NCBI GenBank assembly: GCA_017654935.2
Contig: CM065704.1
Location: 23,623,727 to 23,687,726 of the forward strand
Source: Phymorhynchus buccinoides
Taxonomy: Eukaryota > Mollusca > Gastropoda > Neogastropoda > Raphitomidae
DNA length: 64,000 bases
Direction: 5' to 3'
The translations under genes were made by a program, and so were the position numbers. This document shows, in pieces, positions 11,570-21,456 of this stretch (the first letter of the stretch is position 1; each line of letters begins with the position of its first letter). Under the pieces are notes generated by a model. The model searched no databases. It was not told where the DNA came from and saw only the letters and a list, made by a program, of their open reading frames with translations.

Positions 11570-13569
11570 TACATTTGTTCAGATGGGTGAGGGGGGTAGC
11601 CTGTCCACATCAATTGATTTCCATCTGGCAATGGTCCATAAGCAGCAGGAGAAGGCCTTTCAATATCACTGGTATTTTTTGGCTCACTCGTGTCAACAAA
11701 GTGAGTCTATGTTCTCCTGTTGTTGTTCAGATGGGTGAGGGGGGCAGCCTGTCGACGTCCATCGAGAACCATCTGGCATAAGAAGGCCTTTCAATGCAAC
11801 TCACTTCTTTTTTTTCAGATGGTGTGAGGGATGCAGAAATCCTTCCAACATTAATTTAGGGCTTGTTTTTCCAAATACATGAAAACAGAAGAAGGCCTTT
11901 CAATTATAATCTTTTTCTGTGTGTGCCTGAAGCCTACATTCAGGCAGTTTGATGCAGTTTCAAGCATCTGATTGCCTGAAGAAAAGGCTCTTCAATATCA
12001 TGTTGTTGTTGACGTACCCTGGCTTAAAGACTCCAGGGATCATTCCCAACATCTGAAGCACTTGAACACTATGGTACAAATGCATCAGCTAGGGATGAGA
12101 CACATTACGTGCGTGACTGTTTTTTGATTACCCCACCACATGGGCAGCCACACTGTGTCTTCGGGTGATTTTGGAGACTGATGAAGTTATGCTAGGAGCT
12201 TGTTTTGGCTAAAGACAATCCCCTCAAAGCATAACAACATTTTCTTCTTCTTTTTCTTCTTCCTTCAACCATCCACCTTCGTCGTGTCGAAAATTCTGAT
12301 GGTACTAAGGATGTAGCCTTGGTGTTCTAGCCTATGTCAATTGGTCTGGCATAGCCTTAAGCCAAGACAGCTTCGATATTGTGAAACCATGCTGTTGTGC
12401 ATTGGATTTCGTCAAAAGAGTTCAGAAAGTTTGGATCCCTGCATGCACCAGTGCTCATGTGTGTTCAGATGGGTGAGGGTGGTAGACTGTCGACGTCCAC
12501 CGACGACCATCTGGTGACGGTGCAGCAGCAGCAGGAGAAGGCCTTTCAATATCACTGGTATTTTTTGGCTCACTCGTGTCAACAAAGTCAGTCTATGTTC
12601 TCCTGTTGTTGTTCAGATGGGTGAGGGTAGCAGCCTGTAGACGTTGATCGAGAACCATCTGGCATAAGAAGGCCTTTCAATGCAACTCACTTCTTTTTTT
12701 TCAGATGGTGTGAGGGATGCAGAAATCCTTCCAACATTAATTTAGGGCTTGTTTTTCAAATAGATGAAAACAGAAAAACAGAAGAAGGCTTTTCAATGGT
12801 ACTCTTCTTTTTTTTTGTGCCTGAAGCCTACATTCAGGCAGTTTGATGCAGTTTCAGGCAGTTGATTGTCTGAAAAAAAAGGCTCTTCGATATTGTGAAA
12901 CCATGCTCTTGTACATTGGGTTTCGTCAAAAAAGTTCAGAAAGTTTGGATCCCTGCATGCACCAGTGCTCATGTGTGTTCAGATGGGTGAGGGTGGTAGA
13001 CTGTCGACGACCATCGACGACCATCTGGTGACGGTGCATCAGCAGCAGGAGAAGGCCTTTCAATATCACTGGTATTTTTGGCTCACTCGTGTCAGCAAAG
13101 TGAGTCTATGTTCTCCTGTTGTTGTTCAGATGGGTGAGGGTGGCAGCCTGTCGACATCCATCGACGACCATCTGGCGGCGGTGCACCAGCAGCAGGAGAA
13201 GGCCTTTCAGTATCACTGGTATTTTTGGCTCACTCGTGTCAGCAAAGTGAGTCTATGTTCTCCTGTTGTTGTTCAGATGGGTGAGGGTGGCAGCCTGTCG
13301 ACATCCATCGACGACCATCTGGCGGCGGTGCACCAGCAGCAGGAGAAGGCCTTTCAGTATCACTGGTATTTTTGGCTCACTCGTGTCAGCAAAGTGAGTC
13401 TATGTTCTCCTGTTGTTGTTCAGATGGGTGAGGGTGGCAGCCTGTCGACATCCATCGACGACCAGCTGGCGGCGGTGCACCAGCAGCAGGAGAAGGCCTT
13501 TCAGTATCACTAGTATTTTGGCTCACTCGTGTCAGCAAAGTGAGTCTATGTTCTCCTGTTGTTGTTCAG
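11570..13569 (+). repeat. 147-bp array of partial exon 4 copies, with ~514-bp higher-order units
   Basis: Copies of the exon 4 acceptor plus its first 60 or so coding bases start at 11583, 11731, 12469, 12617, 12983, 13130, 13277 and 13424; the true exon starts at 13570. The last five are spaced 146-147 bases. The copies at 12469 and 12983 lie 514 bases apart inside a larger repeated block that includes GTTTGGATCCCTGCATGCAC. Each copy diverges from the true exon just after CAGCAGGAGAAGG. 147 is divisible by three and the units contain no stop, so the frame stays open from 12965 to 13513. A donor-like AAA|GTGAGT lies 30 bases before each acceptor. Confidence 0.93.
12010..12380 (+). repeat. Dispersed repeat copy, nested in the exon 4 array
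   Basis: CCTGGCTTAAAGACTCCAGG ... AGCACTTGAACACTATGGTA ... ACATTACGTGCGTGACTGTT. The same family occurs inverted at 17525-17810 and direct at about 21070-21320 and 24775-24905. Probably a SINE or MITE; class not determined. Confidence 0.7.
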
Positions 13570-13761
13570 ATGGGTGAGGGTGGCAGCCTGTCGACATCCA
13601 TCGACGACCAGCTGGCGGCGGTGCACCAGCAGCAGGAGAAGGAGGGCCTCCAGGCGGAGATCAGGGACCTCAAGGAGAAGCTGGAGACCCTGATGATGCG
13701 CCGCGCCGACGACAAGGCCAAGCTGAAGGAGCTGGAGAAGGTCAAGATCCAGCTGCAGCAG
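13570..13761 (+). CDS. DCTN1: Dynactin subunit 1, exon 4: start of coiled coil 1
   Basis: 64 codons, phase 0 to 0, from TTCAG|ATGGGT to CAGCAG|GTCAGT. It reads [20 protein letters not shown], then [17 protein letters not shown], then [20 protein letters not shown]. The last two parts match the conserved p150Glued sequence at the start of coiled coil 1 (vertebrate EEGLRAQVRDLEEKLETL and [17 protein letters not shown]). This coiled coil binds the dynein intermediate chain and projects from the dynactin shoulder. The first 20 or so residues are not conserved with vertebrates and are the part that has been amplified upstream. Confidence 0.95.
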
Positions 13762-13984
13762 GTCAGTACGCCTACTTAACCCCGGGTATATAAATAGTTC
13801 CCCCACCTTCTGGAAGTTCTGTGCTTGGGAACTTCTTTTCTTCGATCGCTCAGACAGTTTCTTGTCAATTATGAGCGCAGATGCGTCATGCTGTCGTTAT
13901 GCGCCTAAGGCAAGAAATAATTAGGCCCAGCAAGTCCGACTTCGGCTGAAGGAAATTTTTTTGAAAGTGCTTCTTAAAAAAAAA

Positions 13985-15257
13985 AGGCAGGAGAATGGAC
14001 CGGTAAGGCAGAAAGATAGTAGATGACAGTAAGCAAAGGGAAACGGCAGAGTCAAAGAGAATGACAGATTAGAGGAAGTTACAAGCACAGAACTTCCAGA
14101 AGGTGGGGGAACTATTTGTACAAAAGACCCCCCGGTATCCCCATTCTTTGTAAGAATTTATAGAAAAAAGACAGGAGAATGGACCAGTAAGATAGATAGA
14201 TAGTAGATGACAGTAAGCAAAGGGAAGAGGCAGAGTCAAAGAGAGTGATGGATTAGAGGAAGTTACAAGCACAGAACTTCCAGAAGGTGGGGGAACTATT
14301 TGTACAAAAGACCCCCCGGTATCCCCATTCTTTGTAAGAATTTATAGAGAAAAAAGACAGGAGAATGGGACCAGTAAGATAGAAAGATGACAGTAAGCAA
14401 AGGGAAGAGGCAGAGTCAAAGAGAGTGACAGATTAGAGGAAGCTTACAAGCACAGAACTTCCAGAAGGTGGGGGAACTATTTGTACAAAAGACCCCCCGG
14501 TATCCCCATTCTTTGTAAGAATTTATAGAAAAAAGACAGGAGAATGGACCAGTAAGATAGATAGCATAGATGACAGTAAGCAAAGGGAAAAGGCAGAGTC
14601 AAAGAGAGTGACAGGATTAGAGGAAGTTACAAGCACAGAACTTCCAGAAGGTGGGGGAACTATTTGTACAAAAGACCCCCCGGTATCCCCATTCTTTGTA
14701 AGAATTTATAGAAAAAAGACAGGAGAATGGACCAGTAAGATAGAAGATGACAGTAAGCAAAGGGAAAAGGCAGAGTCAAAGAGAGTGATGGATTAGAGGA
14801 AGCTACAAGCACAGAACTTCCAGAAGGTGGGGGAACTATTTGTACAAAAGACCCCCCCCGGTATCCCCATTCTTTGGAAGAATTTATAGAAAAATGGGTT
14901 TGAGAATGGACCAAGCTGAGATAGCTGAAGATGTCAGACTCGAACAGCTGAAGGAAATCAGTTCAGAGTCAAAGAGAGTGATGGATTAGAGGAAGCTACA
15001 TGCACAGAACTTCCAGAAGGTGGGGGCCAAATTATTTGAACTCAAAAGAAGATCCGGTCTCCCAATCTTTGTAAATGAAGCACTTATAGAAGCAAGTACA
15101 GGAGAATGGACCAGTAAGAGCGAAAGATCCCACATTTTACTCAAAGGGAAGATTTTGTTAAAGTAGAGTCTTGCTATAGAGGAAGTTACAAGCGCAGGGG
15201 TCCAGAATGGGGGGGAACTATTTTATACGAAAAACCCCCCCGGTATCCCCACGTGGG
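13985..15257. repeat. ~180-bp tandem array (6-7 units)
   Basis: The unit core reads AGGAGAATGGACCAGTAAGA ... GACAGTAAGCAAAGGGAAAA ... CACAGAACTTCCAGAAGGTG + GGGGAACTATTTGTACAAAA + GACCCCCCGG. The first five units are 95% or more alike; the last, from about 14890, decay with indels. Single copies of the same unit occur elsewhere in the window (3460-3540, 20950-21060 inverted, 25260-25450, 28225-28400 inverted, 28570-28740), so this is a dispersed element that expanded locally. No coding content. Confidence 0.92.
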
Positions 15258-15311
15258 GTAAAAGGTTTGTAATGGGTTTGTTTCTTTTAGCCAAGCTTTT
15301 ATGTCTCTCAG

Positions 15312-15396
15312 CTTCAAGAGTACAAGACTCGAATGCAGGAGACACACGCTGACCTACAAGAGGGTCAGAGAGAGCTGGTCAGGCCTCAAATGAAGA
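15312..15396 (+). pseudogene. Duplicate copy of DCTN1 exon 5, disrupted
   Basis: Preceded by the same TTTTATGTCTCTCAG as the true exon at 15773. It starts CTTCAAGAGTACAAGACTCG identically, then carries insertions (CTACAAGAGGGTCAGAGAGA) and an extra T before the donor region. Length is 85 bases against 72, which breaks the frame. It lies about 460 bases upstream of the true exon. It is a recent local duplication, and inclusion in mRNA would shift the frame. Confidence 0.85.
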
Positions 15397-15504
15397 GTAT
15401 GTAAAGATGGGTTGCTTTTTCCAGCCATCTTAAAGGAACTACAAAAGAAGATCAAGCTCTCTCATTCTGTTTTAAATGGAAGCACTTAACCAGCATCGTA
15501 CCAT

Positions 15505-15650
15505 ATTTTTCGGTCTATAAAGCGCACCCTCCCACATTTTACATGAAAATTAAGATTTTGTTATTGTATTTTCTTGCTATATTAATTCATTATCAAAAGG
15601 CGCAGGGGAATCAAATTAGGGAAAAAAGTATCGCTTTACTCAGTATCACT
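15505..15650. repeat. MITE-like repeat copy
   Basis: ATATTTTTCGGTCTATAAAG + CGCACCCTCCCACATTTTAC ... AAAAGTATCGCTTTA. Same family as 8640-8775 and 35830-35975. Confidence 0.65.
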
Positions 15651-15772
15651 GTAAAAAATATCTATATAAGCAGGGAGCATGTTTTCTATTCACCAGGGAC
15701 AAAAAGTTGATAAACACATAATGTGTGGTTGGGTTTTCTTTTTAATTTATTTTATTTTTTTATGTCTCTCAG

Positions 15773-15844
15773 CTTCAAGAGTACAAGACTCGAATGCAGG
15801 AGACACACGCTGACCTACAGAGAGAGCTTCAGGCCTCAAAGAAA
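15773..15844 (+). CDS. DCTN1: Dynactin subunit 1, exon 5: coiled coil 1
   Basis: 24 codons, phase 0 to 0, between TCTCTCAG and AAAGAAA|GTAAGA. The peptide is LQEYKTRMQETHADLQRELQ then ASKK. It aligns without gaps to vertebrate p150Glued [20 protein letters not shown], continuing coiled coil 1 directly from the previous exon. Confidence 0.95.
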
Positions 15845-16164
15845 GTAAGATAATTTTGTGTATTTTTTCCCGTTCCATCTTTGCATTTGGCTGTACAGTT
15901 CTAGGCCCCATGCTCCTCATTCCAAGTCTGAACTCACTCTCGCTGCACAACCTTCGCAATACAACTTTCGGGAAAAAGATGAACAATATAATCAAACATG
16001 AATATCAAGGTCATAAAAAATTATTGTCTAAGCATTTGGTAATTCAGTGTAAAAACTGAAAAAAAGGGAATAAAATTAGTTAAGTTAAGTGGGGCAACTC
16101 AGGATATCACTGTAACAAAGTATCTATTTAAGCAGGAGCATGTTTGATATCACCAGGGACAAAA

Positions 16165-17313
16165 AGAAGGACAAACACATGGCAGGGCACTTGGCAGTGA
16201 CTGTCTTTGCATTTGGTGGGAGTGTAGAGTGATGTCCTGGGGCTAACAATAGACAAACACATGGCAGGGTACTTGGCAGTGAATGTCTTTGCATCTGGTA
16301 GGAGTGTAGAGTGGTATCCTGGGGCTAAGAATAGACAAACACATGGCAGGGTACTTGGCAGTGACTGTCTTTGCATTTGGTGGGAGTGTAGAGTGATGTC
16401 CTGGGGCTAAAAATAGACAAACACATGGCAGGGCACTTGGCAGTGACTGTCTTTGCGTTTGGTGGGAGTGTAGAGTGATGTCCTGGGGCTACAAATAGAC
16501 AAACACATGGCAGGGCACTTGGCAGTGACTGTCTTTGCGTTTGGTGGGAGTGTAGAGTGATGTCCTGGGGCTAAGAATAGACAAACACATGGCAGGGTAC
16601 TTGGCAGTGACTGTCTTTGCATTTGGTGGGAGTGTAGAGTGATGTCTTGGGCTAAAAATAGACAAACACATGGCAGGGTACTTGGCAGTGACTGTCTTTG
16701 CATTTGGTGGGAGTGTAGAGTGATGTCCTGGGGCTAAAAATAGACAAACACATGGCAGGGCACTTGGCATTGACTGTCTTTGCGTTTGGTGGGAGTGTAG
16801 AGTGATGTCCTGGGGCTACAAATAGACAAACACATGGCAGGGCACTTGGCATTGACTGTCTTTGCGTTTGGTGGGAGTGTAGAGTGGTGTCCTGGGGCTA
16901 AGAATAGACAAACACATGGCAGGGCACTTGGCAGTGACTGTCTTTGCGTTTGGTGGGAGTGTAGAGTGGTGTCCTGGGGCTAAAGAATAGACAAACACAT
17001 GGCAGGGCACTTGGCAGTGACTGTCTTTGCGTTTGGTGGGAGTGTAGAGTGGTGTCCTGGGGCTAAGAATAGACAAACACATGGCAGGGCACTTGGCAGT
17101 GTGTCTTTGCGTTTGGTGGGAGTGTAGAGTGGTGTCCTGGGGCTAAGAATAGACAAACACATGGCAGGGCGCTTGGCAGTGAATGTCTTTGCACTTGGTG
17201 GGAGTGTAGAGTGATGTCCTGGGGCTAAGAATAGGCAAACACATGGCAGGGTGCTTGGCAGTGACTGTCTTTGCACTTGCTGGGAGTGTAGAGGTGTCCC
17301 GGGGCGAATGTAT
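16165..17313. repeat. 82-bp minisatellite, ~14 units
   Basis: The unit reads GACAAACACATGGCAGGGCA + CTTGGCAGTGACTGTCTTTG + CGTTTGGTGGGAGTGTAGAG + TGATGTCCTGGGGCTAAGAAT. Units are over 90% alike with no unique spacers, so it is a minisatellite in intron 5 rather than an array of repeats and spacers. Confidence 0.95.
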
Positions 17314-17376
17314 TCACCCACGGTGCCAGCAGAATTAAGCTGTTAAAAAAGATCATTTATTGTAAAAATGTACCAG

Positions 17377-17460
17377 TGAATTTCCACTGCACAGCCCTCT
17401 CTGTACCATTGGCCCCAATTTCCACTGCACAGCCCTCTCTGTACCATTGGCCCCAATTTC
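17377..17460. repeat. 42-bp direct duplication
   Basis: AATTTCCACTGCACAGCCCT + CTCTGTACCATTGGCCCC occurs twice in succession. Confidence 0.9.
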
Positions 17461-17524
17461 AGGCTAATGCCAGTGATAAAAGCCACTGACTTCGCCTTGG
17501 CATGAGGCTGTGTCAGACCAATTG

Positions 17525-17810
17525 ACATAAGCTAGAACACCAAGGCTACGTCAAAATTTTGTTATGTTCTGCATATTTATGCGGGGATTGTCTTTAGCCA
17601 TGTAAAGCTCCTAGCGTAACATCATCGTGTCCAAAATCCTCCGAAGTCGGAGTGTGGCTGCCCACGTGGCGGGGTAATAAAAAAAAGAGTCACGCACGTA
17701 ATGTTCTCATCCGTAGTTTGTGCAATTGTAACATAGTGTTCATTTGCTTCGGCTGTTGGGATGATCCCTGGAATCTTTAAGCCAGGGAACGATAACAACA
17801 AGAACAACAA
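17525..17810 (-). repeat. Dispersed repeat, inverted copy
   Basis: Reverse complement of the family at 12010-12380 (AGCCAGGG end, ACGTAATGTTCTCATCCGTA, GGCTGCCCACGTGGCGGGGT). Confidence 0.7.
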
Positions 17811-17883
17811 AGCCAGTGAGTAAAGCTGAAGGATCTACACTACCACCGTTCAAAATAGATAGCCCGTACTACGTTCAGCGTGT

Positions 17884-18212
17884 ATGTATTGTAGCCATGG
17901 AGGGCAAAAGAAATGGTTCAAGGACACCCTCAAAGTGTCCCTGAAGGACTTTGACATCAACATTTTCTCCTGGGAAACTTTGGCTCAAAACCAATCAGCA
18001 TGGCGTGGAGCTGCCAAGTTCGAGGATCACCGAATCGAGACAGCTCAGGCACGTCGAGAAGCGCGAAAAAATCGCACAAGCAGCAGCAATTCTCCAACTC
18101 CAACAGATCCCCTCAACTCTCTTTCCTGTCCCCACTGTCACAAAACCTTCAAGGCCCTGCATTGGACTCATCAGTCATCTTCGTACCCAGCCCACATCCT
18201 GAACCCTTTGAC
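17884..18212 (+). mobile_element. LINE remnant: C-terminal tail of an RTE-like reverse transcriptase protein
   Basis: The open part reads GGQKKWFKDTLKVSLKDFDI, then SWETLAQNQSAWRGAAKFED, a basic RREARKNR stretch, and a CPHCHKTFKA zinc-finger half. A frame slip leads to IGLISHLRT. This order is typical of the C-terminal tail of a common invertebrate non-LTR retrotransposon group (a trailing CPxC...IGLxSHxRTH finger). No RT core is present; it is 5'-truncated and frameshifted. Confidence 0.75.
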
Positions 18213-18229
18213 ATTGGAACTGTTGACGG

Positions 18230-18637
18230 ATGGGGTTACAACGAATCCAAAACAGCGCAGCTCGGCTCACACTCCGAAAGCGAAGGTGTGACCATGTCAC
18301 ACCACTCCTCAGGGAGCTGCACTGGCTGCCAGTGCAGTTTTGTTTAGAGTACAAACTGGCAGTCCTTGCTTTCCACCACTTTGAACAAACCCTACCAGCC
18401 TACCTCTCAAGTGCTCTCCAAACTTACACTCTTTCTCGCTCTCTCCAATCTTCCCATGCCAAACTGTTGAACATTCCTAAAGTGAATTTAAAGTCTTTAG
18501 GACAACGCAGTTTTCGTTTTTGCGCCCCCACTGTCTGGAACTCCTTGCCTGTTCACCTCCGTCACAGTTCAGCACTTCCCGCTTTCAAAACCCAAATTAA
18601 AACTCACTTGTTTCAAAGAGCTTTCTCTCTGTAGCTT
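18230..18637 (+). mobile_element. LINE remnant: CR1/L2-like C-terminal region
   Basis: A single open stretch with LQRIQNSAARLTLRKRRCDH, PLLRELHWLPVQFCLEYKLA, LPAYLSS, and the FRFCAPTVWNSLPVHLR, FKTQIKTHLF signature that ends CR1/L2/Rex-type ORF2 proteins. The RT and endonuclease domains are absent, which is typical of 5' truncation during target-primed insertion. It abuts the RTE-like tail, so two LINE ends are joined or nested here. Confidence 0.85.
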
Positions 18638-18813
18638 TTCACATTAATTAGGTGATGATCGAATGCATGTGTATGTTAGCCCAATTTGCGTGTGAATCAG
18701 TGAATGTGAGCCCCTTGAGTTTAATTCTAAAGAAAGGCTATGTATTATTTTTATTATTATGGTCTTCATCCCTCGGGACGGACGAGCATCATGTATGTAT
18801 GTGTGTTGTGCAG

Positions 18814-18921
18814 AGGGAGGATGACGTGCGTCAGGACTTTGACCAGTACAAGGATGAAATGGCCGACGTATCCGAGTCCATGGAGATGGCCGCGCTGGAC
18901 AAGGAAATGGCCGAGGAAAAG
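18814..18921 (+). CDS. DCTN1: Dynactin subunit 1, exon 6: coiled coil 1
   Basis: 36 codons, phase 0 to 0, from TTGTGCAG|AGGGAG to GAAAAG|GTCAGT. It reads REDDVRQDFDQYKDEMADVS, then MEMAALDKEMAEEK. It aligns over its whole length with vertebrate [20 protein letters not shown] ... IEMATLDKEMAEER. MEMAALDKEMAEE is among the most conserved parts of p150Glued coiled coil 1. Confidence 0.97.
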
Positions 18922-20045
18922 GTCAGTCCAGTTGAGAGGGGAGGAGAGTGAAAGAGAGAGAGAGAAGGGAAGAAAAATGAAGGTTGAGAGGGAGAGGAAA
19001 AGGTCAGTCCAGTTGAGAGGGTAGGAGAGTGAAAGAGAGAGAGAGAAGGGAAGAAAAATGAAGGTTGAGAGGAGAGGAAATGAATGAGGAAAAGAGAGGG
19101 GGGGGGGGGGAGAGAGTGAAAGAGAGAGAGAGAAGGGAAGAAAAATAAGAGGTTGAGAGGGAGAGGAAAAGGTCAGTCCAGTTGAGAGAGAGAGAGGGGG
19201 GGGGGGGGGCATGAGTGAGAGAGAGAGAGGGGGAAGGAAAATAAAGGTTGAGAGGGAAAGGAAATGGGTCGAGGAAGAAAAGGTCCAGTCCGGTCAGGAA
19301 AATAAAGTTGAGAGAGAGAGAGAGAGGGGGGGGAGTGAGTGAGAGAGAGAGGGAAGGAAAATAAAGGTTGAGAGAGTGAGGAGATGAACGAGGAAAAGGT
19401 CAGTCCAGTTGAGAGATAGAGGGGGAGGGGGGAGAGAGAGAGAGAGAGAGAAAGGGAAGGAAAATAAAGGTTGAGAGAGTGCGGAAATGAACGAGGAAAA
19501 GGTCAGTCCAGTTGAGAGAGAGAGGGGAGGGGGGGTTGAGAGAGAGAGGAGAGGGGGGGGAGAGAGAGAGAGAGAGAGAGAGGAGAACAAAAAAGTTGCG
19601 TAAGGTGAGAGAGAGAGGAAAAGGTCAGTCCAGTTGAGAGAGAGAGAGAGGGGGGGGAGAGTGAGAGAGAGAGAGAGAAGGGAAGAAAAGTAAAGGTTGA
19701 GAGGGAGAGTAAATGAACGGGGAAAAGGTCAGTCCAGTTCACACACAGAGAGAGGGGGGGAGAGTGAGAGATAGAGAGAGAGAGAAGGGAAGAAAAATAA
19801 AGGTTGAGAGGGAGAGGAAATGAACGGGGAAAAGGTCAGTCCAGTTCACACAGAGAGGGGGTGGAGGAGAAGAAAAATAAAGGTTGAAAGGGAGAGGAAA
19901 TGAACGAGGAAAAGGTAAGTCAAGTTCAGAGAGAGGGGGGGTGGAAGAAAAGTAAAGGTTGAGAGGGAGAGGAAATGGCCGAGGAAAAGGTCAATCCAGT
20001 TGAGAGAGACAGAGAGTTGTGTGGGGAGGGGGGAAGAGAAAAATA
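18905..20045 (+). repeat. ~80-120-bp array built on the exon 6 donor junction
   Basis: About ten units repeat GAAATGNNCGAGGAAAAGGT + CAGTCCAGTTGAGAGAGAGA, where the first part is the end of exon 6 (GGAAATGGCCGAGGAAAAG) and GTCAGTCCAG its donor and intron start. Linkers are AG- and G-rich (AAGGGAAGAAAAATAAAGGT). A unit at about 19970 restores GAAATGGCCGAGGAAAAGGT exactly. Each unit carries a usable-looking donor but no acceptor. Confidence 0.92.
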
Positions 20046-20329
20046 AAGTTTTGTTTACTTTGCATTCCTAGGTTCTGTCACAGTGAGTTGTTCATTGTCA
20101 TTCTTCCAAAATGTATTATTGGCTTAATAAAAGTTAATACTAAACTTTAAAATTTGCCCCCATGTTTTGTCATTGGGTTTTTTGGGGGGTTGCAGCTTTG
20201 TGTGTGTAAAAAAAATGTTAGCCAAACAAAATTTCTACTACTTTTATAGAGTTTTAATAATAAAAAAAATTTGATTTCATATAGCACTAAAATCAATACA
20301 GTAGTATGCTCGATGCGCTAATCACCTTT

Positions 20330-20737
20330 TTAACCCTTTCATCGCCACTGTCGTCTCTTGGCACCCCAATGATTGACCACCCATGTAACTAAAAGGCATC
20401 AAATGAGGGTCTGTTATCTAATGACCTTATTTTATGGATGTCACAAAGGAATCCCAAATATTGCAGATGAAATCTTTTCTCTACCCAGGTAAGTTTAACC
20501 CTTTCGCCGCCAGCTATTTTTTTTAGCAAAAAGATACTCTTACCTGGATAGAGACAAAATAATATCTACAATACCGGGAATTCCTCTGTGACATGTATAT
20601 CATTAGGCCTATCCTTGCCTCCCAAAATTACGAAAATAGTGTCTTCAGATAACAGGCCCTGATTTGCATGCCTTTTAGTGACATGGGTGTTAAGCCATTG
20701 TGGTGCAAAAATGCGACATTGGCGGCGAAAGGGTTAA
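20330..20737. repeat. Fold-back/MITE-like element
   Basis: Begins TTAACCCTTTCATCGCCA and ends TGGCGGCGAAAGGGTTAA. Internal arms (about 20340-20495 and 20548-20700) are imperfect inverted copies, e.g. AAAGGCATCAAATGAGGG against CCCTGATTTGCATGCCTTTT. No coding capacity. Related TTAACCCyTT...GCC termini are seen at 26732-26964. Confidence 0.8.
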
Positions 20738-20853
20738 TGAAAAGTTTTGGCTGAAAAATGGCTGACGTTGAAAGGGTTAACTGCTTTGCGTTAAGTTAGT
20801 TTATGCCAGAAACACCACTAAGTGCAGCGTTTCCTGCGGTGTGTTGCCCACAG

Positions 20854-20950
20854 GCGGAGAGTTTGCAGCAGGAGCTGGAGTCCAGCAAGGAGAAGCTGGA
20901 AGAAATGTCCCTGGAACTGGAGCTGCTGCGAGGAGAAATCAGCGAGAAAG
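20854..20950 (+). CDS. DCTN1: Dynactin subunit 1, exon 7: coiled coil 1
   Basis: 97 bases, phase 0 to 1, between TTGCCCACAG and GAGAAAG|GTATTG. It reads AESLQQELESSKEKLEEMSL, then ELELLRGEISEK plus the first base of Gly. It aligns to vertebrate [20 protein letters not shown] / DLEILKAEIEEKG. The phase-1 end is taken up by exon 8. Confidence 0.96.
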
Positions 20951-21320
20951 GTATTGTATTGTATTGTATGTCACTCTCTTTGACTCTGCCTTTCCCCTTT
21001 GCTTGCTGTCATCTACTATCTTTCTGCCTTATCGGTCCATTCTCCTGCCTTTTTTTTCAAGAAAATGAATACTTATAAGTGAACACTATGGTACAAGTGC
21101 ATCAGCTACGGATGAGAACATTACGTGTGTGACCGTTTTTGATTACAACATTAAATATAACTAACATTTATGAGCTACAAAACAGCTATCATATATACAA
21201 CTCAGTGTCGTAACAAGTATTGGAACATGACCAACTATTCATTTTGTTGTTCAAACTACCGTATTACTTCGTGATTACCCCGCCACGTGTGCAGCCGCAC
21301 TCCGTCTTGGGGGGATTCTA
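20951..21320. repeat. Two dispersed repeat copies in intron 7
   Basis: 20951-21060 is an inverted copy of the 180-bp unit family of 13985-15257 (TCTTTGACTCTGCCTTTCCC ... GGTCCATTCTCCTGCC). 21070-21320 is a direct copy of the 12010-12380 family (GAACACTATGGTACAAGTGC ... ATTACGTGTGTGACCG ... ACCCCGCCACGTGTGCAGCC). Confidence 0.7.
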
Positions 21321-21377
21321 TAATGATGGCGAAGGTTAAAAACTCAGTCCATTTTGCAGTTTTGTTTGTTTGTACAG

Positions 21378-21456
21378 GGTCAGACGGGGTGGCGGCTACG
21401 TTTGAGATGAAACAGCTGGAGCAGCAGAATGAGAGGATGAAGGAAGGGCTTGTCAA
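21378..21456 (+). CDS. DCTN1: Dynactin subunit 1, exon 8: coiled coil 1
   Basis: 79 bases, phase 1 to 2, from TTTGTACAG|GGTCAG to GTCAA|GTAAGA. With the preceding base it reads GSDGVAATFEMKQLEQQNER + MKEGLVK, matching vertebrate [20 protein letters not shown] + LKDALVR. The last Lys codon (AA|G) is completed by exon 9. Confidence 0.96.

Noticed and set aside
12983..13570. 147-bp period as a nucleosome-length signal
   Set aside because: The length match is likely coincidence; the unit is explained by exon-intron duplication.
16165..17313. Regular 82-bp repeats as a possible CRISPR-like array
   Set aside because: The whole unit is conserved with no unique spacers, and the genome is eukaryotic; it is a minisatellite.
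16128..17321. Series of overlapping minus-strand frames with repeated CVCLF-type peptides
   Set aside because: They are translations of the 82-bp minisatellite in different frames.
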